From: Diphasiastrum complanatum
Lineage: Eukaryota > Streptophyta > Lycopodiopsida > Lycopodiales > Lycopodiaceae
NCBI GenBank assembly: GCA_029204225.1
Contig: CM055096.1
Coordinates: forward strand, 4,434,014 to 4,498,013
Direction of reading: 5' to 3'
DNA length: 64,000 bases
Under the pieces are notes generated by a model. The model was not told where the DNA came from, did not search any database, and saw nothing but the letters and a program-made list of their open reading frames with translations. Shown piece by piece: positions 11,930 to 22,804 of the stretch (within the stretch, counting starts at the first letter, position 1; each line of letters opens with the position of its first letter). The translations under genes and the position numbers were made by a program.

Positions 11930-12290
11930 ATAACTCGAAAAAGAAAACGAACACGAAAATAAGCGAACTCGAAACTCGAACGCGAAACAAACTCGAACAA
12001 AAAGTGTTCGTGTACAGCGGAATGAGCTATATTACTCTTTCCCTAAACATGACTACGCCTATCAGAAACAAATAGAACATTACTGATAGAAATCATGGTC
12101 AATCTGATTACGTAGCCAAACATTAACAAAACATCAGAAGAATAATTTGTCGCGAACAACTAGACTAATAATATTAGTCGCGAATGATCCGCGAAGAGCT
12201 CGATTGATAATCAGTTGCGAGTTAGTCGCGAAAGGCAAGACTAAATATTAGTCGTCAACAACTAGACTAATAATAATTTGCTAAGAACAG
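11930..12290. repeat. Short-word-rich tract preceding the gypsy remnant
   Basis: The sequence is built from recurring words: gaactcgaa/cgcgaaac at 11930-12010, and gactaataatattagtcgcg, caactagactaataat and related forms at 12140-12290. Some are partial inverted repeats (actaataatattagt). It could be leader sequence of the following gypsy element, but I cannot show that. Confidence 0.4.
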
Positions 12291-12429
12291 ATAAGTAATT
12301 ATAGAGACAGAGACGTTCGTTATGAATTTCTTTGTCATAAATCTAGTAGATATACTATCGTATTCAATATTATTTGGAAGACCATGGTTATATCAGATAG
12401 ATGCTATTATAAATTGGTCTACCAAACAA

Positions 12430-12464
12430 ATATTTTTCTCAGGCATTCTCACAGCCAGTCCAAT
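12430..12464 (+). repeat. 35-bp duplicated segment, copy 1
   Basis: A 35-bp segment (atatttttctcaggcattct, then cacagccagtccaat) recurs at 13341-13375 with one mismatch. In both places it interrupts the gypsy coding sequence. Confidence 0.85.
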
Positions 12465-13340
12465 AGGGGGTCACCTTATGAGATGGGGTGAGGAGGTAGG
12501 AGGACTTAATCCTGGATCAACTTTATAGAATGCTATGAGATTGACAAGGAAGAGAAAATGGAACTACCAACAACATCCGAGTCGAGGGAAGTTCTGGGTG
12601 GAACCAGAGCAAGTTTGACTGAGGGAATGGTTGATAAGAATGATTTTATAGAAATAGAAATAATAAAGGTAAAATTTTGAATCCATATAAACACCAATCA
12701 AACCAAGAACGTGAAGAGTATATACCACTTCTTCAGAAATATCAAAATATATTTGCTTGGTCGATAGACGATTTAACAGGATTACTAGTTAAATGGGGAG
12801 AACATAGAATAGATCTCATTCAGGGAACAATACTTGCCAGGCAGAGACAATACAGGTTAAATCCAAAGTATTCTTTGTTAGTTAAAGACAATTAGATAAA
12901 TTCCTTAGAGTGGGTATTATATATCATGTTCTAAGTAGTGAATGGGTATCACCAATAGTTATAGTACCTAAGAAGAAAACAGGGGTAAGATTAGAGTCTG
13001 CCATGACTTTAGGAAACTAAATGCTGCTACAACAAAGGATTATCATCCTCTGCCTTATACAGATACTATGCTTGACCAGGTAGCTAGCCATGAACGTTAT
13101 AGTTTTTTAGATGGTTTCTTAGGTTTTAATCAAGTTTTTATTAAGGAGAAAAATAGGTCCAAGACCACTTTTACCACTGATTGGGAGACATACGCTTATA
13201 CGCGAATGCCCTTTGGTCTTTGTAATGCACCCGCCACATTTCAACGTGTGACAAACATTTTTCAAAAAAATTTACGTAAATTTTTAGAAATTTTTATGGA
13301 TGACTTTTGTGTCTATTCATCATCTAAAAATCATCAACGA

Positions 13341-13375
13341 ATATTTTTCCCAGGCATTCTCACAGCCAGTCCAAT
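13341..13375 (+). repeat. 35-bp duplicated segment, copy 2
   Basis: This second copy lies in reverse transcriptase just after the FMDD and VYSSSKNH region and shifts the reading frame. The expected sequence resumes immediately after it (LEKTLRKCQETF). It looks like a short templated insertion rather than native coding sequence. Confidence 0.85.
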
Positions 13376-14391
13376 TTTGTGTATTAGAAAAAACCTTGAG
13401 AAAATGTCAAGAGACATTTCTTAAATTGCATCCGGCCAAGTGTTACTTTGGGATGAGGGAAGACATCCTGTTAGGCCATAAAATTTTGAAAGACGGCATC
13501 CAAGCCGACATCAAAAAAGTAAAAATGATTTTAGAATTATTAGAACCAACCAATTTACAAGAGCTTAGAGGATTTCTAGGACATTATCATAGGATAATTA
13601 AGGACTATGCTACCAAGATGGTAGAGGCCAAAGCCATAGTTAAAAACAATGCTAAAACTGTAGCAAAGTTTTTATTCCAAAACATTATTACACGTTATGG
13701 ATGTCCCTTAGAACTCGTTAGTAATAGGAGAACCCATTTCCCTAATCAGACCATCGAGGCTATGTTATCATATTTCTCCATTACACATCGTCAAACCACT
13801 CCATATAATCCTAAAGCGAATGGCCTTACGGAGAGGGCAAATGGAATTTTATGCGAAATTCTGAATAAAGTGACGAAAACGCATTCTTCTGATTGGGATC
13901 AGAAGTTACTATCTATCTTATGGGCATATAGAATAGCTGAGAAGATCACAACTAGGCAGACTCCATATTATCTTGTGTATGAAATGCATCCCATATTACC
14001 AATAGAATTCAAAGTTCCGACACTTCGCATTAGCAATGAAAAATGAATGGATGAGCACGATAGTCTTCGGGAATGGATGATAGCTTTGACGCAATTGGAG
14101 GAGGATTGTCGTCTTTCATTAATCGAGACTGAACGAGCTTAGAATAAAAGAAAATAAATTTTCGATCAATCCATTAAAAAAATAAAAATTAAACGTGGAG
14201 ACTATTTGCTTCTGTATGACAACAGACACATGTTGTTTCCTGAAAAATTACATACCAGATGGATGGGACCTTATAGAGTTATAGAAGTTTTTAACAATGG
14301 ATCACTCCAGTTAGCCGATCTTGAAAGACATTTACTTGATACTCGAGTAAATGGCTCAAGAGTGAAGCACTACTATGACTAATTTTTGATG

Positions 14392-15252
14392 AATATAACA
14401 AAATTTAGTTTTTGCGAAACATGCGAAATTTGCGATACTGTTCACCTTTCATCCAATTCCTTATCTCCAATTTTGAAATTGCGAAAACCCGATACTTTCG
14501 TTCCATGCTTTACCTTCAAAAAATCTGCGAAAAAAAAAAACAAACAAACAACATTTTCCTAGTACGTTGCATATTCATTTGTCACGTCTGTTTGTTTCCA
14601 CCATGTTTCCATGTTCTCAGCATATTGGAAATATGCAAAAAACCCGACACCTTTGTTCCAATAATTTTCAGTGTAATTTGCGAAATATGCTATGCTAAAA
14701 AATTCACCATTTTTGGAAAGCGAACATTGAAACACTTGAACCTTCGCATTTTTCGCTCATATGTTTTAACAAAAAAAACAACAGTCTTCGCTGCCACCAT
14801 CATATACATTGTTTCATAGATTGTGTATACTATTTATTTTCGCAACTCAGGACTCATGAATATTGAGCTGAACTTTTGCGAACTGAGCAAAGCATTTGTG
14901 TATTTTATTATTATTATTATTATTTATTTTCTCTTAGAACTAGATACTTTATTTTTGAACCTATACCTTTTTAATGATGACACACTTTCATTAAATATTA
15001 GTCTAATCCGTCGACATATCATTAATATGCCGAACACTTCTGTTGTTTTTTGTTCGTTCATTCTCACTCTGTTTCATTTGCGATTGTTAAGCTTTTATAT
15101 TCCTTACAATCCAACGTGCTCACAACTACCATTGCTGATTTCATGCTACCATCATCATGGCGATTGTATTCAAAACACATCCAAAACTAGTCTTACCGGT
15201 TTGGACTGCTTCAATTCGATCCATCAGTAACTCTCATAGATTTGTGCCATGA
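14392..15252 (+). other. Non-coding 3' region of the gypsy remnant
   Basis: About 860 bp follow the integrase stop. They are A+T-rich with recurring tttgcga/gcgaaa words (cgaaacatgcgaaatttgcg near 14415) and an (ATT)n tract near 14908. No coding motif is visible. Confidence 0.5.
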
Positions 15253-15774
15253 GCTAATTCGGAATCTGAGCAAAACAGAGGATGGACATATCTCCGTAAT
15301 CAAGAGATTGTCATCACAGAGGGACTCTATTGTTGCGTCTTAGGCTTGCCTATGGACGACAATATCCCTGTCACTAGGCCCGACTTCATCACCAGGAGCG
15401 GAGCTTTTCAAGAGGAAGCCTATCTGGAGAAGAGGGGATATAAGCTCTCGTATATCATAGACCCCAATATCAAGAGCTTCATGCGTTTCTCTCTTGCTTC
15501 CATTTTCTTACCAGAGCAAGAATACACCATTTCCAATAGAAATATGGGATACCCACTGAGAGCCTTGAATGGAGAACCCATTGCTTTCGGACAGATTGCT
15601 TTTTGTAAGTTAATAAAGGATAAGCAATTTTCCAGGCTCGGATTGCAGTTTGGTATTTTATGCATGCATGCCGGTGTTTTGTCTGTGCCGGAATATATCA
15701 AGATTAACCTAAGAACAACCTATTATAGCACCAAAAATGATAATCTACCTTCCTTGATTGACTCCACAAATTGA
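15253..15774 (+). CDS. Possible accessory ORF downstream of gypsy pol
   Basis: An open frame of 173 codons begins right after a stop at 15250-15252, has no early ATG (first in-frame ATG at 15352), and ends at TGA/TAG near 15774. It encodes a soluble-looking protein with blocks WTYLRNQEIVITEGLY, ITRSGAFQEE and GYPLRALNGEPIAFGQI. I do not recognise a domain. Its position after a gypsy integrase gene, on the same strand, resembles the additional ORFs known between pol and the 3' LTR in some plant gypsy lineages. The frame ends abruptly where a different element (15775 onward) starts, so it is probably truncated. Confidence 0.4.
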   Translation, partial: ANSESEQNRGWTYLRNQEIVITEGLYCCVLGLPMDDNIPVTRPDFITRSGAFQEEAYLEKRGYKLSYIIDPNIKSFMRFSLASIFLPEQEYTISNRNMGYPLRALNGEPIAFGQIAFCKLIKDKQFSRLGLQFGILCMHAGVLSVPEYIKINLRTTYYSTKNDNLPSLIDSTN

Positions 15775-16021
15775 GTAGCATCAAAAAGAAGGAAGCACAA
15801 AAAACTTGCTATTTTGATCCAATTGATAAGAGATGACCTCAATTAGGCTAATAGAACTGTAAATCAAATTCCATTAGATCCCTCTTCACTCAATTTCATC
15901 AAAAATTGAAAGTGCTAATCATAGATTATGTCTAGATGGCAATCAATGCTTGAATTGCATCAAAATCTATGATCCTAGCATGATTTACAGCTCATTTCTT
16001 GGATTGGATCTGATACCATGT
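15775..16021 (-). mobile_element. 5' leader of a minus-strand copia element
   Basis: On the minus strand TGGTATCAGATCC (16008-16020), a one-base variant of the copia primer-binding site, follows an LTR-like end (tttcaaca). About 230 bp of leader continue to 15775, where the accessory ORF begins. No gag coding is recognisable, so only the very start of the element survives. Confidence 0.65.
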
Positions 16022-16175
16022 TGAAAATGTATCAAAGTAAGTCTAATTGATCCTAGAAATGATGGAGAAAGCACCTAATTAAGATCCAAACTGTTGGAGT
16101 TTAATCTTACTCCTACTCATCTTAATTGCCCTCCTTCCTTCTCTCAATTTTACTCTCTCAAATGAAACCTGCAAA
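16022..16175 (-). repeat. LTR fragment of the minus-strand copia
   Basis: Sequence to the right of the primer-binding site should be the end of the 5' LTR on the minus strand (its terminus reads CATTTTCAACA). The far limit is unclear because another LTR begins nearby. Confidence 0.45.
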
Positions 16176-16179
16176 AAAT

Positions 16180-17152
16180 GAATTGTTTTTCAACAGTCTA
16201 CATTTTTAGACTGATTGTCAGAACAGTCTGAATTTTTCCTCGCAATTTTTGACAGTCGAAAAAACTGACACTGTCGCCTTGTTACCTTTGGGTCATCTTG
16301 AACAACTAAATGTTTTTGCAACACTTTGTGCTGAGTCAATTTTTAGACCATTTCAAACACTTTCAGAAATGCAACACTGCTTCGCGAAAAATGTGACACT
16401 CTGCAGAAATACACAAGATTCCAGGTACAGACTATCTACGTCTTCACGCTCCAAATAACAACTGTTCTAATTAGTCAGTTAATCAGTTGTTAAGCGATCT
16501 TGTAAATGTAAAGCTAGAATAATCCAAGATCTTTTAGCTACTATATATGTAAATGAGCGATTGAATCAATGTATGATGAAGATCAGAGAGATAGATCTAC
16601 GACCAAAATTGGTCTTTCAGTAGCTGACTCCTTAGAGTTAGTAATAATATATATAGAGAGATATTCATAACTTTAGCAATTGCTTTGAATCTACGAGTAG
16701 GATCACGCGCTTATCAACGTAATTGTATTGTGGTCTGATCATTGTTACTACAACTTTATTATACAAATTCACTACTATTTCACTACTGTTCTACATCTTT
16801 TGCATTCTTGTTGAATGAAATTAACTCTCACTCCTCTTACGCAAACATCAACATAAAGAGAAATGTATGGCTGTCTCTGACGCCTGAACTATTTCTACAT
16901 TCTCTTCATATGAGATTATTAGTATTAGAGGATTGCATGGCTGTCTCAGACGCCTAATCATTTCTGCAATCTCTCTTTCACGGAAGTCTAAACTCCTACA
17001 CTGATAATCATATTCAACACAAAATAACAGCTCACAATCTCCATTCTCTAGGTTATCTACGTTCCTATTAAACACAGTCATCATTGTGCTTTCATCATTA
17101 TTTCAAAATCGTATTTCAATCCTGTTGGTGTTTGTCCATCACCATACCAACA
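16180..17152 (+). repeat. 5' LTR of plus-strand copia (left limit uncertain)
   Basis: This lies directly upstream of a degenerate primer-binding site and ends ataccaaca. It includes a TATA-like element (ctactatatatgtaaatg, about 16542-16559) and the phrase gcgaaaaatgtgacactctg, then cagaaatacac (about 16385-16415), which resembles words in the minus-strand LTR at 7500-7600. This suggests both belong to one copia lineage. No second LTR survives downstream. Confidence 0.5.
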
Positions 17153-17156
17153 TAAG

Positions 17157-17169
17157 TTGTATCAGAGCC
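17157..17169 (+). other. Degenerate copia primer-binding site
   Basis: Here gttgtatcagagcc differs from the standard TGGTATCAGAGCC by a substitution and sits four bases after the LTR end. Confidence 0.65.
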
Positions 17170-17279
17170 CTAGTTTATTAGATTACTAGAGTCTAGGATT
17201 TATAATAGAACTTAATACGTTCTTATTTCATAAGAGCTAGTTCATTTCGTTTGTGTTCAATCTTTGTTCCTCGATTTTA

Positions 17280-20260
17280 ATGGAAGGTTCAACCTCAGAG
17301 ATCCGCTTGATTAAAAAATTCAACGGAGTTGACTTCCGCATGTGGAAGTTCAAGATGAGGATGATCTTAATCGAGAAAGAGCTATGGGGATACGTTAATG
17401 GTTCTATAGCTAGATTGGCAGAACCTGAATTGCTTCTAGCATGGAAGCAAAAGATGGCAAAGCACTTGCCATTGTATCCTTGAATCTGAAAGACACTCAG
17501 ATTGCTCACGTATCAAACAATACCACCTCCAAAGAACTGTGAGATATCCTAACAAGTATCTACGAGACTTCAGATGTATCGACTCGTCTATTTCTAGGGA
17601 AGAAGGTCCTCACACTTAAGATGAGCGAATGCACCTCAGTCAGCGATCACCTGAATGAATTCAAATAGTTGCTGAATCAACTTGCTACCATAGGTTCCCC
17701 TATTTCAGAAGAAGACTTAATGATGTCTCTTTTTGCCAGTCTTCCATCCTCCTACGATAATCTAGTATTGCTTTTAAGCAATACTCCTGCGCTATCTCTT
17801 CAGAAGCTGACAACAAGTCTATTATAGGAAAAAGTCGGGAGAAAGAGCTTATCAACAACGAGTACCAAGTCCATGGCATTGTATTCTAATAAGTAGCAAT
17901 TTTAAGAAGAAGAACTCCAAGGACAAGAAGACAAAGGCAGAGTAGCCAGATTCAATGCAACAACAACAACAACAACAACACAGACATCAACAGCCATCCA
18001 AGGGCAAACTCTTTTGCAGATATTGCAAAAGATCAAACCATGACATTAAGGATTATCACATCCTAAAGCACAATGAAGTGAAGAAGAAGATGCAACAGCC
18101 CCAAGAGGGAGGCTTTGACACTGTCAGAAATCCACAAGAAGAGGACAAGGCACTGATGGTACAAGATCAGCCAAGTAGAATTGCCTATCAATGGTATCTT
18201 GATTCAGGTGTTTCACAACACATGACGCCATGTAAGGACCTAATTTCTACTCTCACAGCAACAGATTCAAAGTACATTTTCTTTGGCAACTCAAGTTCAC
18301 ACAAGGTTGAAGGACAAGGCTCCATTCAATTGCAGTTCCCTGACGACATCACTAGACAACTAAATGGTGTACTTTAAGTACCCAAATTAACAAAGAACTT
18401 ATTATCTATTAGCAAGATCACTGATCAAGATTATAGAACTTTGTTTACTACTAGTCGATGTACTATTTTTGATGAGAACTCCAATGAAATCTTCTCTGCA
18501 CACAGAGAAGGAAATTTATATATTATGAGTCACAATTATGCACTTTCTGTGAGTAACTATGATGCTCATGTTTGGCATCAAAGACTAGGTCATTTAAACA
18601 TGCGTTCAATCTTGTACATGCATCATAACAAACTGGTCAAGGATATGAATATCAATGCTGTGTCTACAGCTAATCAGATTGTCTGTGAAAATTGTCTACT
18701 AGGGCTGTCACTAATTCACAGTGACCTATGTGGTCCTATGAGCGTACCCTCTTTGGGTCAGGCTCTATACTTTATTACATTTATTGATGACTTCTCCCAG
18801 TTCACCAGAGTCATGTTCACAAAGAACAAGTCAGAAGCATTCAATTGCTTCAAAGAATTCAAGCAATATATTGAGAATCAGATTGGTCAGAGAATCAAGA
18901 CCCTACGGTCTGATTCAGGGGGAGAGTATCTATCAAATGAAATGATGGACTACCTATTATCATGTGGCGTGCACTATCAGTTCACAGCCAGCTACACTCC
19001 ACAACAAAATGGCATAGTTGAACGAAAGAACCGAACACTGTTGGAAGCTGCATGATCCATGACTGTCAACACTCAACTACCCAAGAATTTTTGGGCTGAA
19101 GCAATCTCTACAACTAGCTATTTGCAAAATTCTTCCAGCACGAAGGTAGTTGACTAAAAGACACCATTTGAAGCCTACTATGGCTACAAACCAAGTCTGA
19201 AACACTTACATGTGTTTGGATGCCTCTGCTATGCTCAAATACCGCCTGATTTGAGGAAGAAACTAGACCCAGCTAGCTGTAAGTACATCTTTATTGGCTA
19301 TTCAATGTCACACAAGGCTTATCGTATTTATGATGTTGAGACATGTCAGAGCCGCGACATTGTCTTCCTTGAAGACAAATTCCATGATTTTAAGCAAAAG
19401 TAGCCAATGCAGGAGTCTGTTACAACAGCTCCATTCTCCATAGATAGGCATTGACCTACGAATGTTCAAATGCAGGAGTTTGTTCCAACAACTCCACTCA
19501 CCATCGATGGCCCCAGACCCACGACTGTTCAACCACAAGCTGAAGCCGTCCCTGTCAGCTACCCAGGAGAAACATCCACTCAAGCACCTGCAGTCAGAAG
19601 CTCTGCGAGACAACGACAACAACCTGATTGTTTCACCTCTCAGGTGTTCATCAGTCATGAATGAACCTACTGTCAATGCCCAATGCAGACGAATGGAAAG
19701 CTGCCATGGATGCTGAGTACCATTCTTTGACGAAGAACAAGACACGGAGTCGTGTCGATCCTCCTGCAGGTATAAAGCCTATTGACTCTAAATGGATCTT
19801 CAAGCTAAAGCTTAAGCCAGATGGATCAATATCCAAATGGAAAGCTCGATTAGTGGTTAAAGGATTTGAGCAAGTTTATGGAATAGATTACACTAACACC
19901 TTCAGTCCAGTGGTAAAGCATCAATCTATTCGCACCTTGCTGGCTATAGGTGCTGCAGAAGATCTAGACATTCACCAAAATGGACGTCTAGACATCATTC
20001 CTTCACGGATACATACAAGAAGACATATTCATTTATCAACCAGAAGGTTACGTCCTTCAAGGCAAAGAACATTTGGTATGTAAATTGCATAAGGCATTAT
20101 ATGGTCTTAAGCAAGCTCCCAGGGCCCCTAGTATGAAAGAATCAAACACTTCTTGTTGTAGCATAATTTCACTTCTTGCTCTACAGACTCTAATGTATAT
20201 CTCAAGGATAAAGGGTCAAGCTATGTTATAATATATGCATACTTCTTTTGATATGTAAGT
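17280..20260 (+). pseudogene. Ty1/copia gag-pol pseudogene, truncated in RT
   Basis: The ATG at 17280 starts gag (KFNGVDFRMWKFKM), which continues through several stops to a CCHC zinc knuckle at about 18020 whose last Cys has become Tyr (CRYCKRSNHDIKDY). Protease follows (YLDSGVSQHMT, about 18195; canonical DSGAS changed). Integrase has WHQRLGHLNMRS, HSDLCGPM, FIDDFSQF, RSDSGGEY and GIVERKNRTLLE, so the D-D-E residues are present, and then the core's C-terminal neighbour SHKAYRIYDVET. Reverse transcriptase begins at about 19690 (WKAAMDAEYHSL, KARLVVKGFEQ, LHKALYGLKQAPRA) and ends near 20250 before the YVDD block. RNase H and the 3' LTR are missing. Confidence 0.92.
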
Positions 20261-22020
20261 AGCTTGTGTGCTGCTAACAATTTCATTTTTGCATAGGTCC
20301 CTTTTCCTTTGAGCTTTTTGTTCGTCTAAGCATATGAGATGAGAAGAGTTGTTTTTACATAGCTATGTTTTAACGGTCTCGTTAGCCTTTGTTGTAGCCA
20401 ATGTGTTTTTCATGTCATTGTTAGTCTCGTGTTCTAATATGGGTCTCAAGTTTGTTCGACCTATAAATCACTTATGGGATAAAAATTGTTACTTGTACAT
20501 TTATTGATGTTGTTGGCTACTTAGTTTGGTTGGTGTGTTTAGGACCACCGACATGCCCGCATGCAATTTTGTGCCCCTACCTATGCCATGTTAGGCCTGA
20601 AACATCTTGATGCTGCACGATACAAGCATGGAGTCCTCTTACTCCATGTATACCAAGGATATCAAGCCCCTCCCTTGCTTATGACACAATTCTAATCCAT
20701 ACACAAGTAAATTATTATAGGAAATCTCCCATCTTTTGGGCATGTCCGATGAAGTTGATATTCCTTTACTTCCTTGACCTACTCCTTGTTGCTTAAAGAT
20801 AAGGCCATGCAAGTGGGGCTATTTGGGCCCGGTCTAGCGGTAGGACATTGCTAAGGCCTGCCCGAGTGGAGTAGTGCTCATGAAAGTTTTTTATGGGCAC
20901 CACGAATATGCAGGCAACAAGTTTTTTAGGTTGCACTGAAATTTGTCATGATCAACCAAATTTTGGTCGGCACCAAGTTTCGCTCACTCCCACGTCCACA
21001 CAAAAAGGGGACAGATTTTTACTTTTATGAGTTGTCGACGATAACTCTGGTTTGCTTATGGGATAATGTTTTTAGATATTTGGGCGCACATCATTCCTGG
21101 CTGCTTGGGTGCCCAACAAAAACATGTGGTCAAGATTGTGATGGGCCCAAACCTGTGCATTCCTTTAGGATAGGAGGGACCTACATATAAGCAAACACTA
21201 AGCCATACATATAGAAAAACTTCAAGTTCGAGTGCTAAAAAAAAAGGTTTGAAGGCAACGATATATCAAGAGAAGCTCGTCGGTTTCAATTCGTTGGCAA
21301 ATTAAGAAACCAAAGATTGCATTTCAAAAGAGTTACAAAATAAGAAGACTCATTCTAATGCTCAAAAATTATCGTTGAGTGACACGTCAACTTTTGGCAA
21401 TTTCTCACAATTACTTACCGCTAGCAAGGCAAAGCTAAAAGACTACACAACCCATTAATTCAAGGGATGGAGTATTAGAATAAAACCTATTTCAAAATTT
21501 TTAGCTACAGCTTGTGAATTTGTAAGCGATAAAAAAAACCCACCCAACTTTGGCAATAGTCAAGATAATTTCGTGTGCACACTTGGAAACTTTATCATTT
21601 TTTGTCGAGCACTCGACTCAACCCATGAAAAATATTGAAAAGGCTTTTTTGGTTTGGCTAACCTGGCCAGCCTTGGACCACTCTTCCATAATAATAATAT
21701 TATTATTATTATATGGTAATAATAATAATAATAATAATGCTAACTTTAGTTATTATTATTAGAGTTGGTATTTGTTAAATTAATTTACAAAAAAGTATTT
21801 CCTCCAAGACATGGCGTGCCTAAAATCCAATAAAATAATATAGATAAAGAAAAACTTTAATAATAAAAAAGCAATAATGCCATATATTTGTAATAATTTT
21901 CAAAATAGCACAAAAAAAGTAAAAAGAAAAAAAAAACATTTTTCTCTCACAAAAAATTAAAAAAAAGGAAAATAATTATTTTTTAAATACAAAAGAAAAT
22001 AAGAGTAACGTGTTTATTAT
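20261..22020. other. Intergenic sequence without recognised genes
   Basis: No coding motif is visible on either strand. An 80-codon frame at about 20948-21190 has no recognisable domain. Bases 20820-20850 (gggcccggtctagcggtag) resemble the phrase at 8900 (gggcccgacc) only weakly. The last 250 bp before the receptor-kinase leader are very A+T-rich. Confidence 0.5.
21690..21762. repeat. (AAT)n/(ATT)n microsatellite
   Basis: An imperfect trinucleotide tract runs ataataataatattattatt, then atggtaataataataata and related repeats. It forms a partial inverted repeat because ATT and AAT blocks face each other. Confidence 0.85.
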
Positions 22021-22615
22021 GACTAGGGCCACTTTCTGTTATCTTCTTTCTGTTACGCTCTGTTAACTCTTCCGTTAAGTTACTCGACTGTTATATCTCT
22101 GTTATCTCCTCCCTCCTTTTTATGTCTCGCTCTCCTTTCTCTCTGTCTCGATGTCTGATCGCTCTCTGGATGATCGCTGCGCTTATACTGTGTGAGGGCA
22201 GTGACGAAGCAGGGGAGAGCAGAGTAGGGGGAGGAATGTTGCAGTAGCTGAAGGCCCAAGGGACATTGCAGCTGCACGATCCCGGCCAGCAGGCAGTGAG
22301 TGATGGTGGTGGTGCCAGTACGGGTCGCGTTGCTGTCCTTTGTGGATGGTGAAGTTTAAGCAGCAATGTCTACTACCTACTGTCTGGCCTGCCAAGGTTG
22401 TCAGAGGATGCAGGTGCAGCTGCTCAGCTGGAGTCTGGCTCCTGGAGGCTGGCAGCCCGTAGTGATTTGATTTTTGCTGCCGAGAAGGTGATCGGAGATT
22501 TTCAGATCTTAAATTCTACTGCTGCTTCACTGCATTGTTTGTTAGAACTCAGATGAATGGGAACCTGGTACTCACCTTTGTGGAGTGAGCTGAACCGCTA
22601 GGCACTCAGCTGTGA

Positions 22616-22804
22616 ATGTCAGCAGCTCCAGCCTCAGTAGCTGAATGGGTTCCGCTTTTACTTGATGGGTTTAATGCTGTGTTCAGTGAAGTGGTTCAGT
22701 GTTTAGACATTTTGCTGTTCGGATCCTGTCTGTTTTTCTGTTTTTTTCGCGTTTTCATTGCATTTCTCATTGTAAATGCAGAACCTATTCTCTTCGATTT
22801 ATGA
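22616..22804 (+). promoter_or_regulatory. Upstream ORF in the receptor-kinase leader
   Basis: An ATG at 22616 opens a 62-codon frame ending at 22804. It overlaps the first possible ATG of the receptor kinase (22776, different frame) and stops 14 bases before the better-supported ATG at 22818. If the transcript starts upstream of 22616 and no leader intron removes it, this could reduce translation of the kinase. The encoded peptide is hydrophobic and not recognised. Confidence 0.35.

Larger units (their letters stand above)
8812..12321. other. Intergenic sequence without recognised genes
   Basis: I see no supported coding region here. Open frames near 9335-9645, 10669-10938 and 11263-11637 overlap each other or lack any conserved motif. 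The stretch does contain a possible SINE head (9212-9290), a degenerate repeat (about 10160-10310) and a tract rich in short cgaa/cgcga words (about 11930-12290). Confidence 0.5.
12322..14391 (+). pseudogene. Ty3/gypsy polyprotein remnant
   Basis: In order this contains: the end of a retropepsin-like region (ILFGRPWL, about 12370-12400); the reverse-transcriptase entry (LLQKYQNIFAWS, about 12735); the catalytic fingers and palm with SEWVSPIVIVPKK, SFLDGFLGFNQV, TRMPFGLCNAPATFQRV and FMDDFCVYSS (FMDD in place of the usual YxDD); and the thumb to about 13615 (LRGFLGHYHR). RNase H and the first half of integrase are deleted. At about 13635 the sequence resumes in the integrase core (YGCPLELVSNRRTHF, GLTERANGILCEI) and ends with a GPYRVIEV-type C-terminus at 14380. 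The first Asp of the integrase triad lies in the deleted part, and the second is replaced by Asn (SNRR for SDRG). Frameshifts and stops are present; the element is inactive. Confidence 0.92.
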
